Positions 7,338 through 15,305 of a stretch of 26,172 nt of DNA are shown in pieces. This DNA comes from 2-12-FULL-42-15 sp964196565. Lineage in GTDB: Bacteria > Pseudomonadota > Gammaproteobacteria > Coxiellales > Coxiellaceae. The position numbers and the translations under genes were made by a program. The stretch is from the NCBI GenBank assembly GCA_964196565.1, contig CAXMUH010000016.1:1-26172 (forward strand), in the 5' to 3' direction. Position 1 is the first letter of the stretch; the number at the start of each line of letters is the position of its first letter. The notes beneath the pieces were generated by a model. The model worked only from the letters and a program-made list of their open reading frames with translations, ran no database searches and was not told where the DNA came from.

Positions 7338-8713
7338 ACCAACTCCTTAGACAGCAATGTTACAATCACTGCATTCATCGCTCGCGCATATTGATCAAGA
7401 TCATCTTTTGTTTTTGTTTCGGTAGCACAAATTAATAACGCATTTTCAATTTCAGGGTAGTCGTTAGTGAGCTCAAATCCACATTGAATACCAGAGTCTT
7501 GCATTAACGCCATCACTTCATTCACTGGCTTTGGCAAAGAAATCACAAACTCATGCCAAAACGAATCTGAAAATACTATCTTCACTCCGGGAATTTTTGC
7601 TAACTGATCTCTCAAATACACAGCATTATGATGACAATGCTTAGCGACTTCCTCTAAACCTTCTGCCCCCAATAAACTTAAATAAAGCGTTGCTGCCACC
7701 ACCAATAAACCTTGATTGGTGCAAATGTTTGAGGTGGCTTTTTGACGACGAATATGTTGTTCGCGTGCTTGCAAAGTTAACGTATAACCATCATTACCGC
7801 TTTTATCGATGGTTCTGCCAACCAAACGTCCCGGCATCTGACGAACAAATTGTTTTTTACAACACATCAACCCAAAATATGGTCCGCCATAAGATAAAGG
7901 TACTCCTAACGGTTGGCCTTCACCACAAACGATATCAGCGCCATCTTCGCCCCATTGCCCCGGCGGCTTTAATAATGCCATCGCCGTTGGGTTTATTGAA
8001 GCGATCACCAATACATTATGCGAACGTGCAAATGCAGTTATTTTGTCTACGTCTTCGATGATTCCAAAAAAATTAGGCTGCGCTATAATAATCGCGGCAG
8101 TATCTTTTAAGATTGATTGATCAATTGCAGTTAAATCCATTGATCCGGTGTTGACATCAAAATCAACCGGGATTAATTCAATTGATTGCTGCTTCAAGAT
8201 TGTTTTTAGAACTCGTTGGTAGGCAGGATGTAATGCACGCGGCATTAAAATTTTATTGGCTTTGCTTTTTTTAATCCGAACCGCCATCAAACAACTTTCA
8301 CTTAATGACGTAGCGCCATCATAAAGCGATGCATTGGAAACATCCATACACATCAACTCAGCCATCATCGTTTGATACTCATATATAAGCTGCAAACTGC
8401 CCTGGCTCGCCTCTGCTTGATAGGGTGTATAAGCGGTATAAAATTCACCTCTACCTGCAATTTGCCAAACGGCTGCAGGAATATAATGCTCATACGCGCC
8501 AGCACCAATAAAATTTCTGCCGGAACTCGCCTCGGGTGCGCGTTCTTGCATAATGCGTGAGATTTCCATTTCATTGCATCCTGATGCAACTTCTGAAAGA
8601 TCTGCTTCACTTAATGATTGTGGTACTTCGTCAAATAACGCGCTGATGTCAGCAGCACCAATGGTTTCCAACATCTTATTGATGTCAGCTTCTGTATGTG
8701 GAATAAAAGGCAT
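7334..8713 (-). CDS. gcvPA: Glycine dehydrogenase (decarboxylating) subunit 1
   Basis: N-terminal half of the split P-protein; it forms a heterodimeric or heterotetrameric decarboxylase with GcvPB and does not carry the PLP lysine. 459 residues, about the family norm. Recognisable stretches are FIGAGAYEHYIPAAV, ASQGSLQLIYEYQT and GEGQPLGVPLSYGGPYFG. It starts three bases after the gcvH stop with only a weak ribosome site, so it is probably translated by coupling. The two-subunit arrangement is shared with Coxiella, Legionella, Bacillus and Thermus, unlike the single GcvP of E. coli. Confidence 0.95.
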   Translation of the reverse strand: MPFIPHTEADINKMLETIGAADISALFDEVPQSLSEADLSEVASGCNEMEISRIMQERAPEASSGRNFIGAGAYEHYIPAAVWQIAGRGEFYTAYTPYQAEASQGSLQLIYEYQTMMAELMCMDVSNASLYDGATSLSESCLMAVRIKKSKANKILMPRALHPAYQRVLKTILKQQSIELIPVDFDVNTGSMDLTAIDQSILKDTAAIIIAQPNFFGIIEDVDKITAFARSHNVLVIASINPTAMALLKPPGQWGEDGADIVCGEGQPLGVPLSYGGPYFGLMCCKKQFVRQMPGRLVGRTIDKSGNDGYTLTLQAREQHIRRQKATSNICTNQGLLVVAATLYLSLLGAEGLEEVAKHCHHNAVYLRDQLAKIPGVKIVFSDSFWHEFVISLPKPVNEVMALMQDSGIQCGFELTNDYPEIENALLICATETKTKDDLDQYARAMNAVIVTLLSKELV

Positions 8714-8716
8714 AAA

Positions 8717-9112
8717 TTAATTCTCACTCAACTGGTTGAAATATGACTCAGAGTTCAATAATGCTGTTAACTCATCGGTATCTTTAACTTTAATTTTAAT
8801 TTTAAATAACCAACCTTCACCATAAGGTGCTTGATTCACAAAACTTGGGTTTTCAGTTAAGGTCTGATTCACCTCAATAATTTCACCTGAGATAGGCGCA
8901 TAAATATCTGAAGCTGTTTTTACTGATTCAACCACCACCACTTCTTCACCCGCCTTCACTTCCGTATTAACTTCGGGCAATTCAACAAATACCAAATCTC
9001 CCAACGCTTGTTGCGCATAATCCGTTATACCAACCACATAGGTGTCAGCACCTTCGATACGTAGCCATTCATGTGTTTTGCTGTACTGTAAATCATTAGG
9101 TATATCACTCAT
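8717..9112 (-). CDS. gcvH: Glycine cleavage system H protein
   Basis: Lipoyl carrier shuttling the methylamine intermediate from P to T protein and electrons to dihydrolipoamide dehydrogenase. 131 residues, as expected. Lys65 in VVVESVKTASDIYAP is the lipoylation site. The N-terminal KTHEWL and VGITDYAQQALGDLVFVELPE stretches are diagnostic. A strong AAGGAG lies upstream of the ATG, in the 30-bp gap after gcvT. The L protein (lpd) is not in this window. Confidence 0.97.
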   Translation of the reverse strand: MSDIPNDLQYSKTHEWLRIEGADTYVVGITDYAQQALGDLVFVELPEVNTEVKAGEEVVVVESVKTASDIYAPISGEIIEVNQTLTENPSFVNQAPYGEGWLFKIKIKVKDTDELTALLNSESYFNQLSEN

Positions 9113-9142
9113 CTTATTCTTCTCCTTAGCGGGAACTCCGCC

Positions 9143-10228
9143 TTAATAAATCTTTTGACCACGCCTTACAAAAGGCGGCTTAACAATTGAAACAGGGATT
9201 CTTTTACCGCGTCGCTCGACCATGGCTTGCTGCATATCACCCATCGGAATTCGCGCAAGAGCGATAGCATGTCCTAACGTCGGTGAAAAACCACCACTGG
9301 TGATCTCACCTTCTTGATCATTTTCGAAATACACTTTTTGATGGTCGCGCAGTACGCCAGCATCCGTCATTAATAAGCCGACCAACTGATATTCAACGCC
9401 GCGTTCTAATTGCGCTTGCAATGCTTGTTTACCAATAAAATCACGCGCTCGATCATCCCAAGAAACCGTCCACGCTAAATTTGTCTCTAATGGACTAGTG
9501 TCTTCACACATATCAGCGCCGTATAAATTTAAACCTGCTTCAAGCCGCAGCGTGTCTCTTGAACCTAAGCCGCAAGGTTTAACACCTTCTTTTAACAAAG
9601 ATTTCCATAACGCACGCACCTTAGCATCGGATGTAATAATTTCAACGCCATCTTCGCCGGTATAACCGGTACGCGCTATTAATAGATCATCCAACTCTAT
9701 AAATGAAAATAAACGGGCTTTGGAAATGGCTTTAGCATCATCGGTGCTTAATGCCTCAGTAACATAATGCAACGCATCTGGACCTTGAACCGCAAGTATC
9801 GCTAATTCATCGCGCTCTAAAATTAAAACATCATATCGATCGGTATGGAGATGTAACCACTGTAAGACTTTTTGCCCAGATCCCGCGTTAACCACTAAAC
9901 GGTAATCATTTTGATTCAAACGATACACAATCATATCGTCAATAATGCCGCCACGGTGATTTAACATACAAGTATAGAGTGCACGTCCCGGTTCAACTAA
10001 TTTCTGTATATCATTCGATAATAAAAAACGCAGAAAATAAACAGCATCACCACCAAGTATATCAATAATGCACATATGCGAAACATCAAACATCCCCACC
10101 GATGATCTAACGTGGCGATGCTCCAAAAGCTGTGAACCATAATGCAGGGGCATTTCCCAACCAAAGAAGTCAACTATTTGTGCACCTGCTTGCACATGCT
10201 GTTGATACAAAGGGGTGCGTTTTAACAT
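9143..10228 (-). CDS. gcvT: Aminomethyltransferase (glycine cleavage T protein)
   Basis: Takes the aminomethyl group from GcvH, releases ammonia and forms 5,10-methylene-tetrahydrofolate. 361 residues, full length. Diagnostic segments are FFGWEMPLHYG near the N-terminus, SSVGMFDVSHM, the region with the conserved acidic pair (RGGIIDDMIVYR), ARTGYTGEDGVE and RLEAGLNLYG. GGAG lies just before the ATG. It is the first gene of gcvT-gcvH-gcvPA-gcvPB. The 410 bp upstream contain no recognisable glycine riboswitch. The one-carbon units it makes link to the cyclo-ligase at 19254. Confidence 0.96.
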   Translation of the reverse strand: MLKRTPLYQQHVQAGAQIVDFFGWEMPLHYGSQLLEHRHVRSSVGMFDVSHMCIIDILGGDAVYFLRFLLSNDIQKLVEPGRALYTCMLNHRGGIIDDMIVYRLNQNDYRLVVNAGSGQKVLQWLHLHTDRYDVLILERDELAILAVQGPDALHYVTEALSTDDAKAISKARLFSFIELDDLLIARTGYTGEDGVEIITSDAKVRALWKSLLKEGVKPCGLGSRDTLRLEAGLNLYGADMCEDTSPLETNLAWTVSWDDRARDFIGKQALQAQLERGVEYQLVGLLMTDAGVLRDHQKVYFENDQEGEITSGGFSPTLGHAIALARIPMGDMQQAMVERRGKRIPVSIVKPPFVRRGQKIY

Positions 10229-10638
10229 CCGTATTCTCCAAACGATAAAATAGATAATGGTTAGGGAAAGATTTTAACGCCAATTGAGCTCTCAGTAAAC
10301 CAAGGAAAGGTTTTTAATGAATCTATACTCTGCACCATCCTTTAGGTATAGCATTAGCTTTGATTGGGTTTAGGCCTTTTTAGTATGGGCTTTGACATTG
10401 GTAGCCTTGACTTTTTGGCTAAAAAGCCGCTCAAAGATGTTTTCTCTTACGCAGCGGCGCAGCGATTACAATAAGGCGCAACGGTACCTTAATAAGAACC
10501 CGTTGCGCCTTATTTTAACTTTGCGTCGTTGCGTAAGAACGGCGTAGCTCATGGGTTAATAAAACTCAAGTTCTTATCGGCCTTTGAACTAAATATTACA
10601 AATTAAAACCTAATACTCACCTGCGCCGAGTATAGTAC
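10229..10638. other. 410-bp non-coding spacer upstream of gcvT
   Basis: Nothing codes here convincingly. It contains the nested inverted repeat at 10446-10537, a minor TAAACC..GGTTT dyad near 10296-10313, and must hold the gcv promoter on the minus strand. I looked for the paired glycine-riboswitch core and did not find it. Confidence 0.55.
10446..10537. repeat. Nested inverted repeat (GGCGCAACGG type)
   Basis: Inner stem: AATAAGGCGCAACGG (10470-10484) pairs perfectly with CCGTTGCGCCTTATT (10500-10514) across a 15-base loop. Outer arms: CTTACGCAGCGGCGCAG (10446-10462) pairs imperfectly with the reverse complement of TTGCGTCGTTGCGTAAG (10521-10537). The same GCGC/ACGCAA vocabulary appears in the inverted repeat at 5627-5802, suggesting one family. 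Confidence 0.7.
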
Positions 10639-11922
10639 CTAAGAACGTAACGGCAATGTCACGATGACTCGCAACCCTTTGGAATGACTGTTATAAAGTT
10701 TAATATCTCCGCCATGCCCACGAATAATATCTCGTGCTGTGGCCATGCCAAGACCGGTGCCGCTTTTCTTTAATGATCGAGACAGATCCAATCGATAAAA
10801 AGGTGAAAATACATTTTCCATTTGATGTTCTGGTATACCAGGACCTTCATCTTCAATAATGACTTGTACAAAATTATGTTCGATGTTTTTCAAACGCACT
10901 TCAGCTTTATCACCATACTTAACTGCATTTTCAATCAAATTCGCAAAAGCACGCTTAAGGGCTGAGCTTCGACCAAAATAAGAAGTTCGCACATTATCTT
11001 TTGATAGATATTGGACAGGCTGACCCACGTCTTCCATATCATTGCATAAAACTTCAAGCAGCGCATTGATATCGAAACGCTCCATCGGTTCTTTACTCGC
11101 ATGATCTCGTGCAAAAGCTAATATTGATGAAATCATATTTTCCATCTCATTAAGATCACCCAACGTTTTATCATACAAATCAGAATTTTCAATACTTTCT
11201 GCCCGCAATTGCAATCGCGTAATCGGCGTGCGCAAATCATGCGAAATTGCTGCTAACATTTGCGTACGATCATGCATCAGCCGCTTAATTCGAGATTGCA
11301 TTTCATTAAAAGCTTTAATCACCACCTGCATTTCGCGTGGGCCGGTTAACGCCATCGGTGGCGCATCCATATCGACACCAAAACGGCGCGCCGCTTTGGT
11401 AAACGTATCCCAAGGCCAAGCCAATCGTTTAATTGGCCATATACAAACAATAATCAAACCAAAAAATAAAGCAATACCACATAATAAGGCACCCAGAGAA
11501 ATCCAAAAACTTCGGGGTCTATAACCATGAACATTTAGCCACTGACCATTAGCCAGTTGAATACTAATCGCAAAGCGATAAGAATGTTTATAAATATATT
11601 CTCGTAATGACTTGGGATCTGTTAATTGCATAATCTGTGCTCGACGATCAGGCCGCGCCGACATACGAACATACACGCCACGTTGCGAAAGCACATGAAT
11701 CACTTTGGGTAATTGCGCAATCGGTATGGAACGCGCCACAATAACTGCCTTGATCGTATTATCGGCTAATCGCGCACGAGAAATCGGGTTACGCCCGTAA
11801 AGAATATAGGTGCCAAATACAGATAAACCGGCGGATATCAATAAGATCAAGCCGATAAACAGAATTAGAAAGGATTGCCTTGAGGAGCGACTTCCGAAAA
11901 TTGTACCTTTAAATATGCTCAT
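10639..11922 (-). CDS. Sensor histidine kinase, EnvZ-like
   Basis: Membrane sensor of a two-component system. 427 residues. Transmembrane segment about 17-41, a periplasmic region of about 95 residues, transmembrane segment about 138-162, then a HAMP-like linker, HisKA with phospho-acceptor His228 (AAISHDLRTPITRLQLRAE), and HATPase with the N box (NLIENAVKYG, Asn332), G1 (DEGPGIP) and G2 (GTGLGMA). The H-box resembles EnvZ of E. coli closely. It lies 85 bp downstream of the response regulator gene on the same strand, so it is probably co-transcribed. The stimulus is unknown; the periplasmic domain is basic and low in recognisable motifs. No strong ribosome site is visible. Confidence 0.9.
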   Translation of the reverse strand: MSIFKGTIFGSRSSRQSFLILFIGLILLISAGLSVFGTYILYGRNPISRARLADNTIKAVIVARSIPIAQLPKVIHVLSQRGVYVRMSARPDRRAQIMQLTDPKSLREYIYKHSYRFAISIQLANGQWLNVHGYRPRSFWISLGALLCGIALFFGLIIVCIWPIKRLAWPWDTFTKAARRFGVDMDAPPMALTGPREMQVVIKAFNEMQSRIKRLMHDRTQMLAAISHDLRTPITRLQLRAESIENSDLYDKTLGDLNEMENMISSILAFARDHASKEPMERFDINALLEVLCNDMEDVGQPVQYLSKDNVRTSYFGRSSALKRAFANLIENAVKYGDKAEVRLKNIEHNFVQVIIEDEGPGIPEHQMENVFSPFYRLDLSRSLKKSGTGLGMATARDIIRGHGGDIKLYNSHSKGLRVIVTLPLRS

Positions 11923-12007
11923 CTTTTTTTTGGCCCTGCTATAAAATCAAGCTTGGATTGTAACTTATGTGACCAAAAAAGGGTAGCGCCATCGGAAAAT
12001 AGCGGTA

Positions 12008-12742
12008 TTATTGAGTTGTGACTGTGGCATTAAATTGGTAGCCACCACCACGTACCGTGATGATAATTAAGGGTTCTTTAGGATCTTTTTCGAGTTTTTT
12101 ACGTAAACGTGCGACCTGTACATCTATTGTACGATCGAACGGCACTGACTGACGCCCCCGAGTTAAGTCCAATAATTGATCACGCGTTAAGGTACGACGC
12201 GGATTCTCCAAGAAGGCCAGCAACAAGTCATATTCACCCGAACTTAATGGCACAGCCAAGCCATCTGGCGCAATTAAACGCCGTCGATTTTGCTCTAATA
12301 TCCAGTTTTCAAAACAGATATTTGGCATCTTGGCAATATGTGAAGATTTGCGCTTGGTAGCAATATCACCGCTTGATCGACGCGATAAGGCTTTAATCCG
12401 TGCTAATAATTCTCGCGGACTGAAAGGTTTTGCCAAGTAATCATCCGCACCCACTTCCAAACCAATCACTCGGTCGGTCTCTTCGCCAGCGGCGCTGAGC
12501 ATAATAATCGGCACTTCAGAGGTTTCTCGTAATCGGCGACACAGGCTAATCCCATCATCACCAGGCAGCATCACATCCAACACCACCAAGTCGATGTTAG
12601 CGTGCTTGAGCACCCGATGCATTTCTCTGCCGTCAGCTGCTGTGGACACTCGATAGCCGTGTTTTTCAAGATAATCTCTGATTAACTCGCCAATTTGCGG
12701 GTCATCATCAACAATTAAAATATGTGCTTTTGTCACTTTCAT
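12008..12742 (-). CDS. OmpR-family response regulator
   Basis: 244 residues: receiver domain about 5-118 and winged-helix DNA-binding domain about 145-240. Acid pocket Asp12/Asp13, phospho-acceptor Asp56 (VVLDVMLPGDDG), Ser83 and Lys105 (AKPFSPRE) are all present. The C-terminal half has the recognition-helix region GRQSVPFDRTIDVQVARLRKK, typical of OmpR-like proteins. First gene of the pair with the kinase. The control region upstream contains three phased TGTAACA boxes, consistent with autoregulation. OmpR itself is the nearest named relative by eye, but the DNA targets cannot be stated, so no symbol is given. Confidence 0.92.
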   Translation of the reverse strand: MKVTKAHILIVDDDPQIGELIRDYLEKHGYRVSTAADGREMHRVLKHANIDLVVLDVMLPGDDGISLCRRLRETSEVPIIMLSAAGEETDRVIGLEVGADDYLAKPFSPRELLARIKALSRRSSGDIATKRKSSHIAKMPNICFENWILEQNRRRLIAPDGLAVPLSSGEYDLLLAFLENPRRTLTRDQLLDLTRGRQSVPFDRTIDVQVARLRKKLEKDPKEPLIIITVRGGGYQFNATVTTQ

Positions 12743-12786
12743 GTACTCTTTTTACGCGATTTGCCTTTGATTATCAAGCCTGGCGT

Positions 12787-12838
12787 TGTAACACTGCTGT
12801 AACACTCTTTATTAGAAAAATTCACAATATTGTAACAA
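12787..12838. promoter_or_regulatory. Phased TGTAACA boxes, putative response-regulator operator
   Basis: TGTAACAC occurs at 12787 and 12798, and TGTAACAA at 12831. Distances are 11 and 33 bp, so all three lie on the same DNA face. OmpR-family regulators bind direct repeats of about 10-11 bp as dimers. The site sits in the 144-bp divergent region between the regulator gene and the micro-ORF at 12887. Binding is inferred. Confidence 0.5.
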
Positions 12839-12886
12839 CTTAGCGTTAATATCAACTTATCTAACCTACACAAAGGAGTAATCAGG

Positions 12887-13027
12887 ATGATAAAAAGCAA
12901 CGGGATTTTTGCCATTATCGGTTTAGCGAGCCTACTGATCCTCGATATTTGTTCATATATTGGACAGAGTGATACTTATAGTAAGTTAAATCAACCGACG
13001 CGCATTGCCCAGGTTCTACATTATTGA
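12887..13027 (+). CDS. Small membrane protein, 46 residues (candidate)
   Basis: An ATG preceded by AAGGAG at 8 bases opens a 46-codon frame. The product has a Lys near the N-terminus, a hydrophobic segment about 6-25 (GIFAIIGLASLLILDICSYI), then a polar tail. It is divergent from the response regulator and lies directly after the TGTAACA boxes, the position of a regulated target or a small kinase modulator. Its last 12 bases overlap the 3' end of the opposing CaaX-protein gene. A good ribosome site and membrane-like composition support it; its size makes chance possible. Confidence 0.5.
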   Translation: MIKSNGIFAIIGLASLLILDICSYIGQSDTYSKLNQPTRIAQVLHY

Positions 13028-13828
13028 GCACCAACTACTTTTACTATCTTCCTCAGGAAAAGTAAACTTCTGAGATTCTAGGCCGTCGCCTGGCATTTCG
13101 CGATAATCTAAGTCATCACCAGTTTTGTGCTCCGAACCACCAAACATGGCGGAAGAGCTCACAGTGTGAAAAACCTCTTCTTCATTTTCTGCAGTGATCT
13201 CTTCAAGCACTACACCACTGTAATTATCAGAACGGCTGGCTGCGAGATAAAGCCCAAACTCTACTAAAAAACAAATCGCTGTAAAAACCTTGCAATCTAT
13301 CTGCGTGCTGCTCGCTTCAATCCCTTCACCATTAAACATAAAATAAATTGGTAGCCCAATCACAGCAACCCCAGTTCCAATTGCTGCACCATAATGCATT
13401 AAACGCAACATAATGATTTTCAGAATGTCGCCGCATGATTTACTCCAGGTGACGTCATTAATGTTATTTTTTAAAAGAAATTGGTCACCAGTAGCTAACG
13501 GACCATATAATATAGCAGATTGTCGTGAAGCACTGCCGCTGAAAAGACGGTTAATACAAGTTTGACTCAAACGTTCATTCAATCTTCGCCCCCATGGTGT
13601 TCGATTGAAATCAGCAAATAACTGCATCGACACACCATAAGTAATCACCGCACCTGGATTTGCACCAAGCAAGTGATCCATCGGTGGGCCTTCAAAATAA
13701 TTATCACGAACAAATTTAGCGCCAAATTCATAACCGAAATAAATTACAGCGAGCGTCAAAAGATTATAAAAAATAATGGTTGTAGGGGCGGGGGTAAGAT
13801 TCTTTGTAACATGAGTTCTTTTCGACAT
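13016..13828 (-). CDS. Unknown membrane protein ending in a CaaX box (CSIM)
   Basis: 270 residues, no family recognised. Hydrophobic segments at about 17-35, 134-158 and 175-193, with a hydrophilic, strongly acidic tail from about 200. The last four residues are Cys-Ser-Ile-Met; I re-read the codons on the minus strand (TGC TCA ATA ATG TAG). This fits the eukaryotic farnesylation consensus and equals the box of prelamin A. The start at 13828 has AAGGA upstream; an earlier in-frame ATG at 13894 would run across a TATAAAAT element. Some Legionella effectors are prenylated by the host at such boxes. Location beside a two-component system is suggestive only. The alternative is an ordinary inner-membrane protein with a chance C-terminus. 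Confidence 0.6.
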   Translation of the reverse strand: MSKRTHVTKNLTPAPTTIIFYNLLTLAVIYFGYEFGAKFVRDNYFEGPPMDHLLGANPGAVITYGVSMQLFADFNRTPWGRRLNERLSQTCINRLFSGSASRQSAILYGPLATGDQFLLKNNINDVTWSKSCGDILKIIMLRLMHYGAAIGTGVAVIGLPIYFMFNGEGIEASSTQIDCKVFTAICFLVEFGLYLAASRSDNYSGVVLEEITAENEEEVFHTVSSSAMFGGSEHKTGDDLDYREMPGDGLESQKFTFPEEDSKSSWCSIM

Positions 13829-13868
13829 AACAGGTTCCTTGTAAAAATAATGAGGAATGAAAGTTAAT

Positions 13869-13876
13869 ATTTTATA
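13869..13876 (-). promoter_or_regulatory. -10-like element for the CaaX-protein gene
   Basis: TATAAAAT on the minus strand, about 40 bp upstream of the ATG at 13828. A -35 candidate TCGTTG lies 17 bp further upstream and is poor. It supports the downstream start codon. Confidence 0.35.
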
Positions 13877-13977
13877 GCACGCTCGCGCAAACACAACGAA
13901 ATGAAAAAAAGATCAGGCAAAAAAGTTAAATAAAATAAATTTTCATTAAGCGCGGGTTAAGCGAGAATTGTCTCGGG

Positions 13978-14068
13978 CGAGTGCGCAGCACGCTGGATTC
14001 AATGAGAAAGTGCACCACTCCTAAATAGTGTAAAATTCTGAGTTGGATTTCTCCGCTCAACGCACTCG
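13978..14068. repeat. Inverted repeat in the spacer between the CaaX-protein gene and ubiI
   Basis: CGAGTGCG (13978-13985) faces CGCACTCG (14061-14068). A small hairpin CGAGA..TCTCG lies just left of it, and GTGC..GCAC just inside. On the minus strand this follows the ubiI stop, so it may help end that transcript; it also resembles the palindromic spacers elsewhere. Confidence 0.35.
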
Positions 14069-14090
14069 ATCGGAATGAAAAAACACACTG

Positions 14091-15305
14091 CTACGGCATG
14101 GCTAAATTAGGCAAATCACTTTTTTTCCCTAGCGCCACACGCATAAATTGTTTTTTAAGCCACGGCATTTTATCGACTAAATTAAATCCATGACTTCGCA
14201 GTTGAACGGTGACCGTGGAGCTAGTCATAAACAAATCACTAAAACCACGCATCGCACAAATCATCTCAGCATTATCACCACGTCGCCAGCGTTCATAGCG
14301 ACGCAACGACTTTAAATTACCAATATCTTGCTGCTTATGCCTTGCATCATTTAAACATTGCGCTAATGCAGCCGCATCTAAAAATCCTAAATTAACTCCC
14401 TGGCCTGCTAAAGGATGAATGGTATGTGCAGCATCACCAATCAATACCACGCGCCCATCGACATATTGAGCAACATGACGCATCACCAAAGGAAAAGCGC
14501 GTCGATCATGCAAATATTTAATATGGCCCAAACGCAAACCAAATTCATTATTTAATTCACATTCAAAGTCTAATTCATCCATCGCCATTAGTTGTTTGGC
14601 GCGATCACAAGTTTGCGACCAAACAATCGCACATTGATTGGGATTTTGAAGTGGCAACAGCGCCAACGGCCCTGCCGCTGAAAAAGCTTGCCAGCCCGTA
14701 CTTTGGTGTAATAATTCAGTTTCAACCACAGCAACAATTGCATTCTGTTGATAAGAGCGCATTTTCATTTCACTGTGAATTTGATCGCGCACCCAAGAAT
14801 TAGCGCCATCGGCACCAACGCATAAGCTGGCTTTAATACACTGTTTATCTTGCAAAAAAATTTCAACACTTCGTTCATGCCGATTTAATTCAGCTGGGGT
14901 TTGATCACAAAATAAATGTGCGTCGGAATTTTTTTCCAGTTGTTGCCAGGCGGCTCGTATTATCTCTCGATTTTCAACAATACAACCGAGCTCTTTTGCC
15001 CCCATTTCTGCACTATCAAATTCAATTTCACCACCGCCGATGCTATCCCAAACTTTAAGACGCATCAATGAGCTGATGCTTTTTTTATTAAGCTCACGCC
15101 AAATTTCTAAATTCTTTAAAATATTAATTGAAGCGACATTAATTGCAGAAACTCGAGCGCAGGGTTTATCTGGCCAAGATAAAGTGGGCTTTTTGCTCTC
15201 AATAATAGCCACTTTAAATCGATTACGCACTAATGCCGCGGCTAAAACAAGCCCCACCATGCCACCACCAACAATCACCACATCAACGTTTAAGGCTTTA
15301 CTCAT
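14091..15305 (-). CDS. ubiI: Ubiquinone ring hydroxylase, UbiI/VisC-like FAD monooxygenase
   Basis: FAD-dependent hydroxylase of the ubiquinone pathway. 404 residues. The N-terminal Rossmann motif is GGGMVG (13-18); the middle motif is VGADGANSWVR; the second FAD motif GDAAHTIHPLAGQGVNLGFLDAA has Asp291. The GD motif together with IHPLAGQGVNLGFLDAA resembles UbiI/VisC and UbiF more than UbiH. The ATG overlaps the stop of the upstream ubiH by four bases, so the pair is coupled. Which ring position it modifies (C5 or C6) cannot be read from sequence; some Legionellales use one enzyme for more than one step. Confidence 0.85.
   Translation of the reverse strand: MSKALNVDVVIVGGGMVGLVLAAALVRNRFKVAIIESKKPTLSWPDKPCARVSAINVASINILKNLEIWRELNKKSISSLMRLKVWDSIGGGEIEFDSAEMGAKELGCIVENREIIRAAWQQLEKNSDAHLFCDQTPAELNRHERSVEIFLQDKQCIKASLCVGADGANSWVRDQIHSEMKMRSYQQNAIVAVVETELLHQSTGWQAFSAAGPLALLPLQNPNQCAIVWSQTCDRAKQLMAMDELDFECELNNEFGLRLGHIKYLHDRRAFPLVMRHVAQYVDGRVVLIGDAAHTIHPLAGQGVNLGFLDAAALAQCLNDARHKQQDIGNLKSLRRYERWRRGDNAEMICAMRGFSDLFMTSSTVTVQLRSHGFNLVDKMPWLKKQFMRVALGKKSDLPNLAMP

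Noticed and set aside
7690..8061. 123-codon plus-strand frame inside gcvPA
   Set aside because: Antisense shadow of a well-supported gene.
10229..10638. Glycine riboswitch upstream of gcvT
   Set aside because: No recognisable conserved core; the paired structure present is a palindromic repeat.
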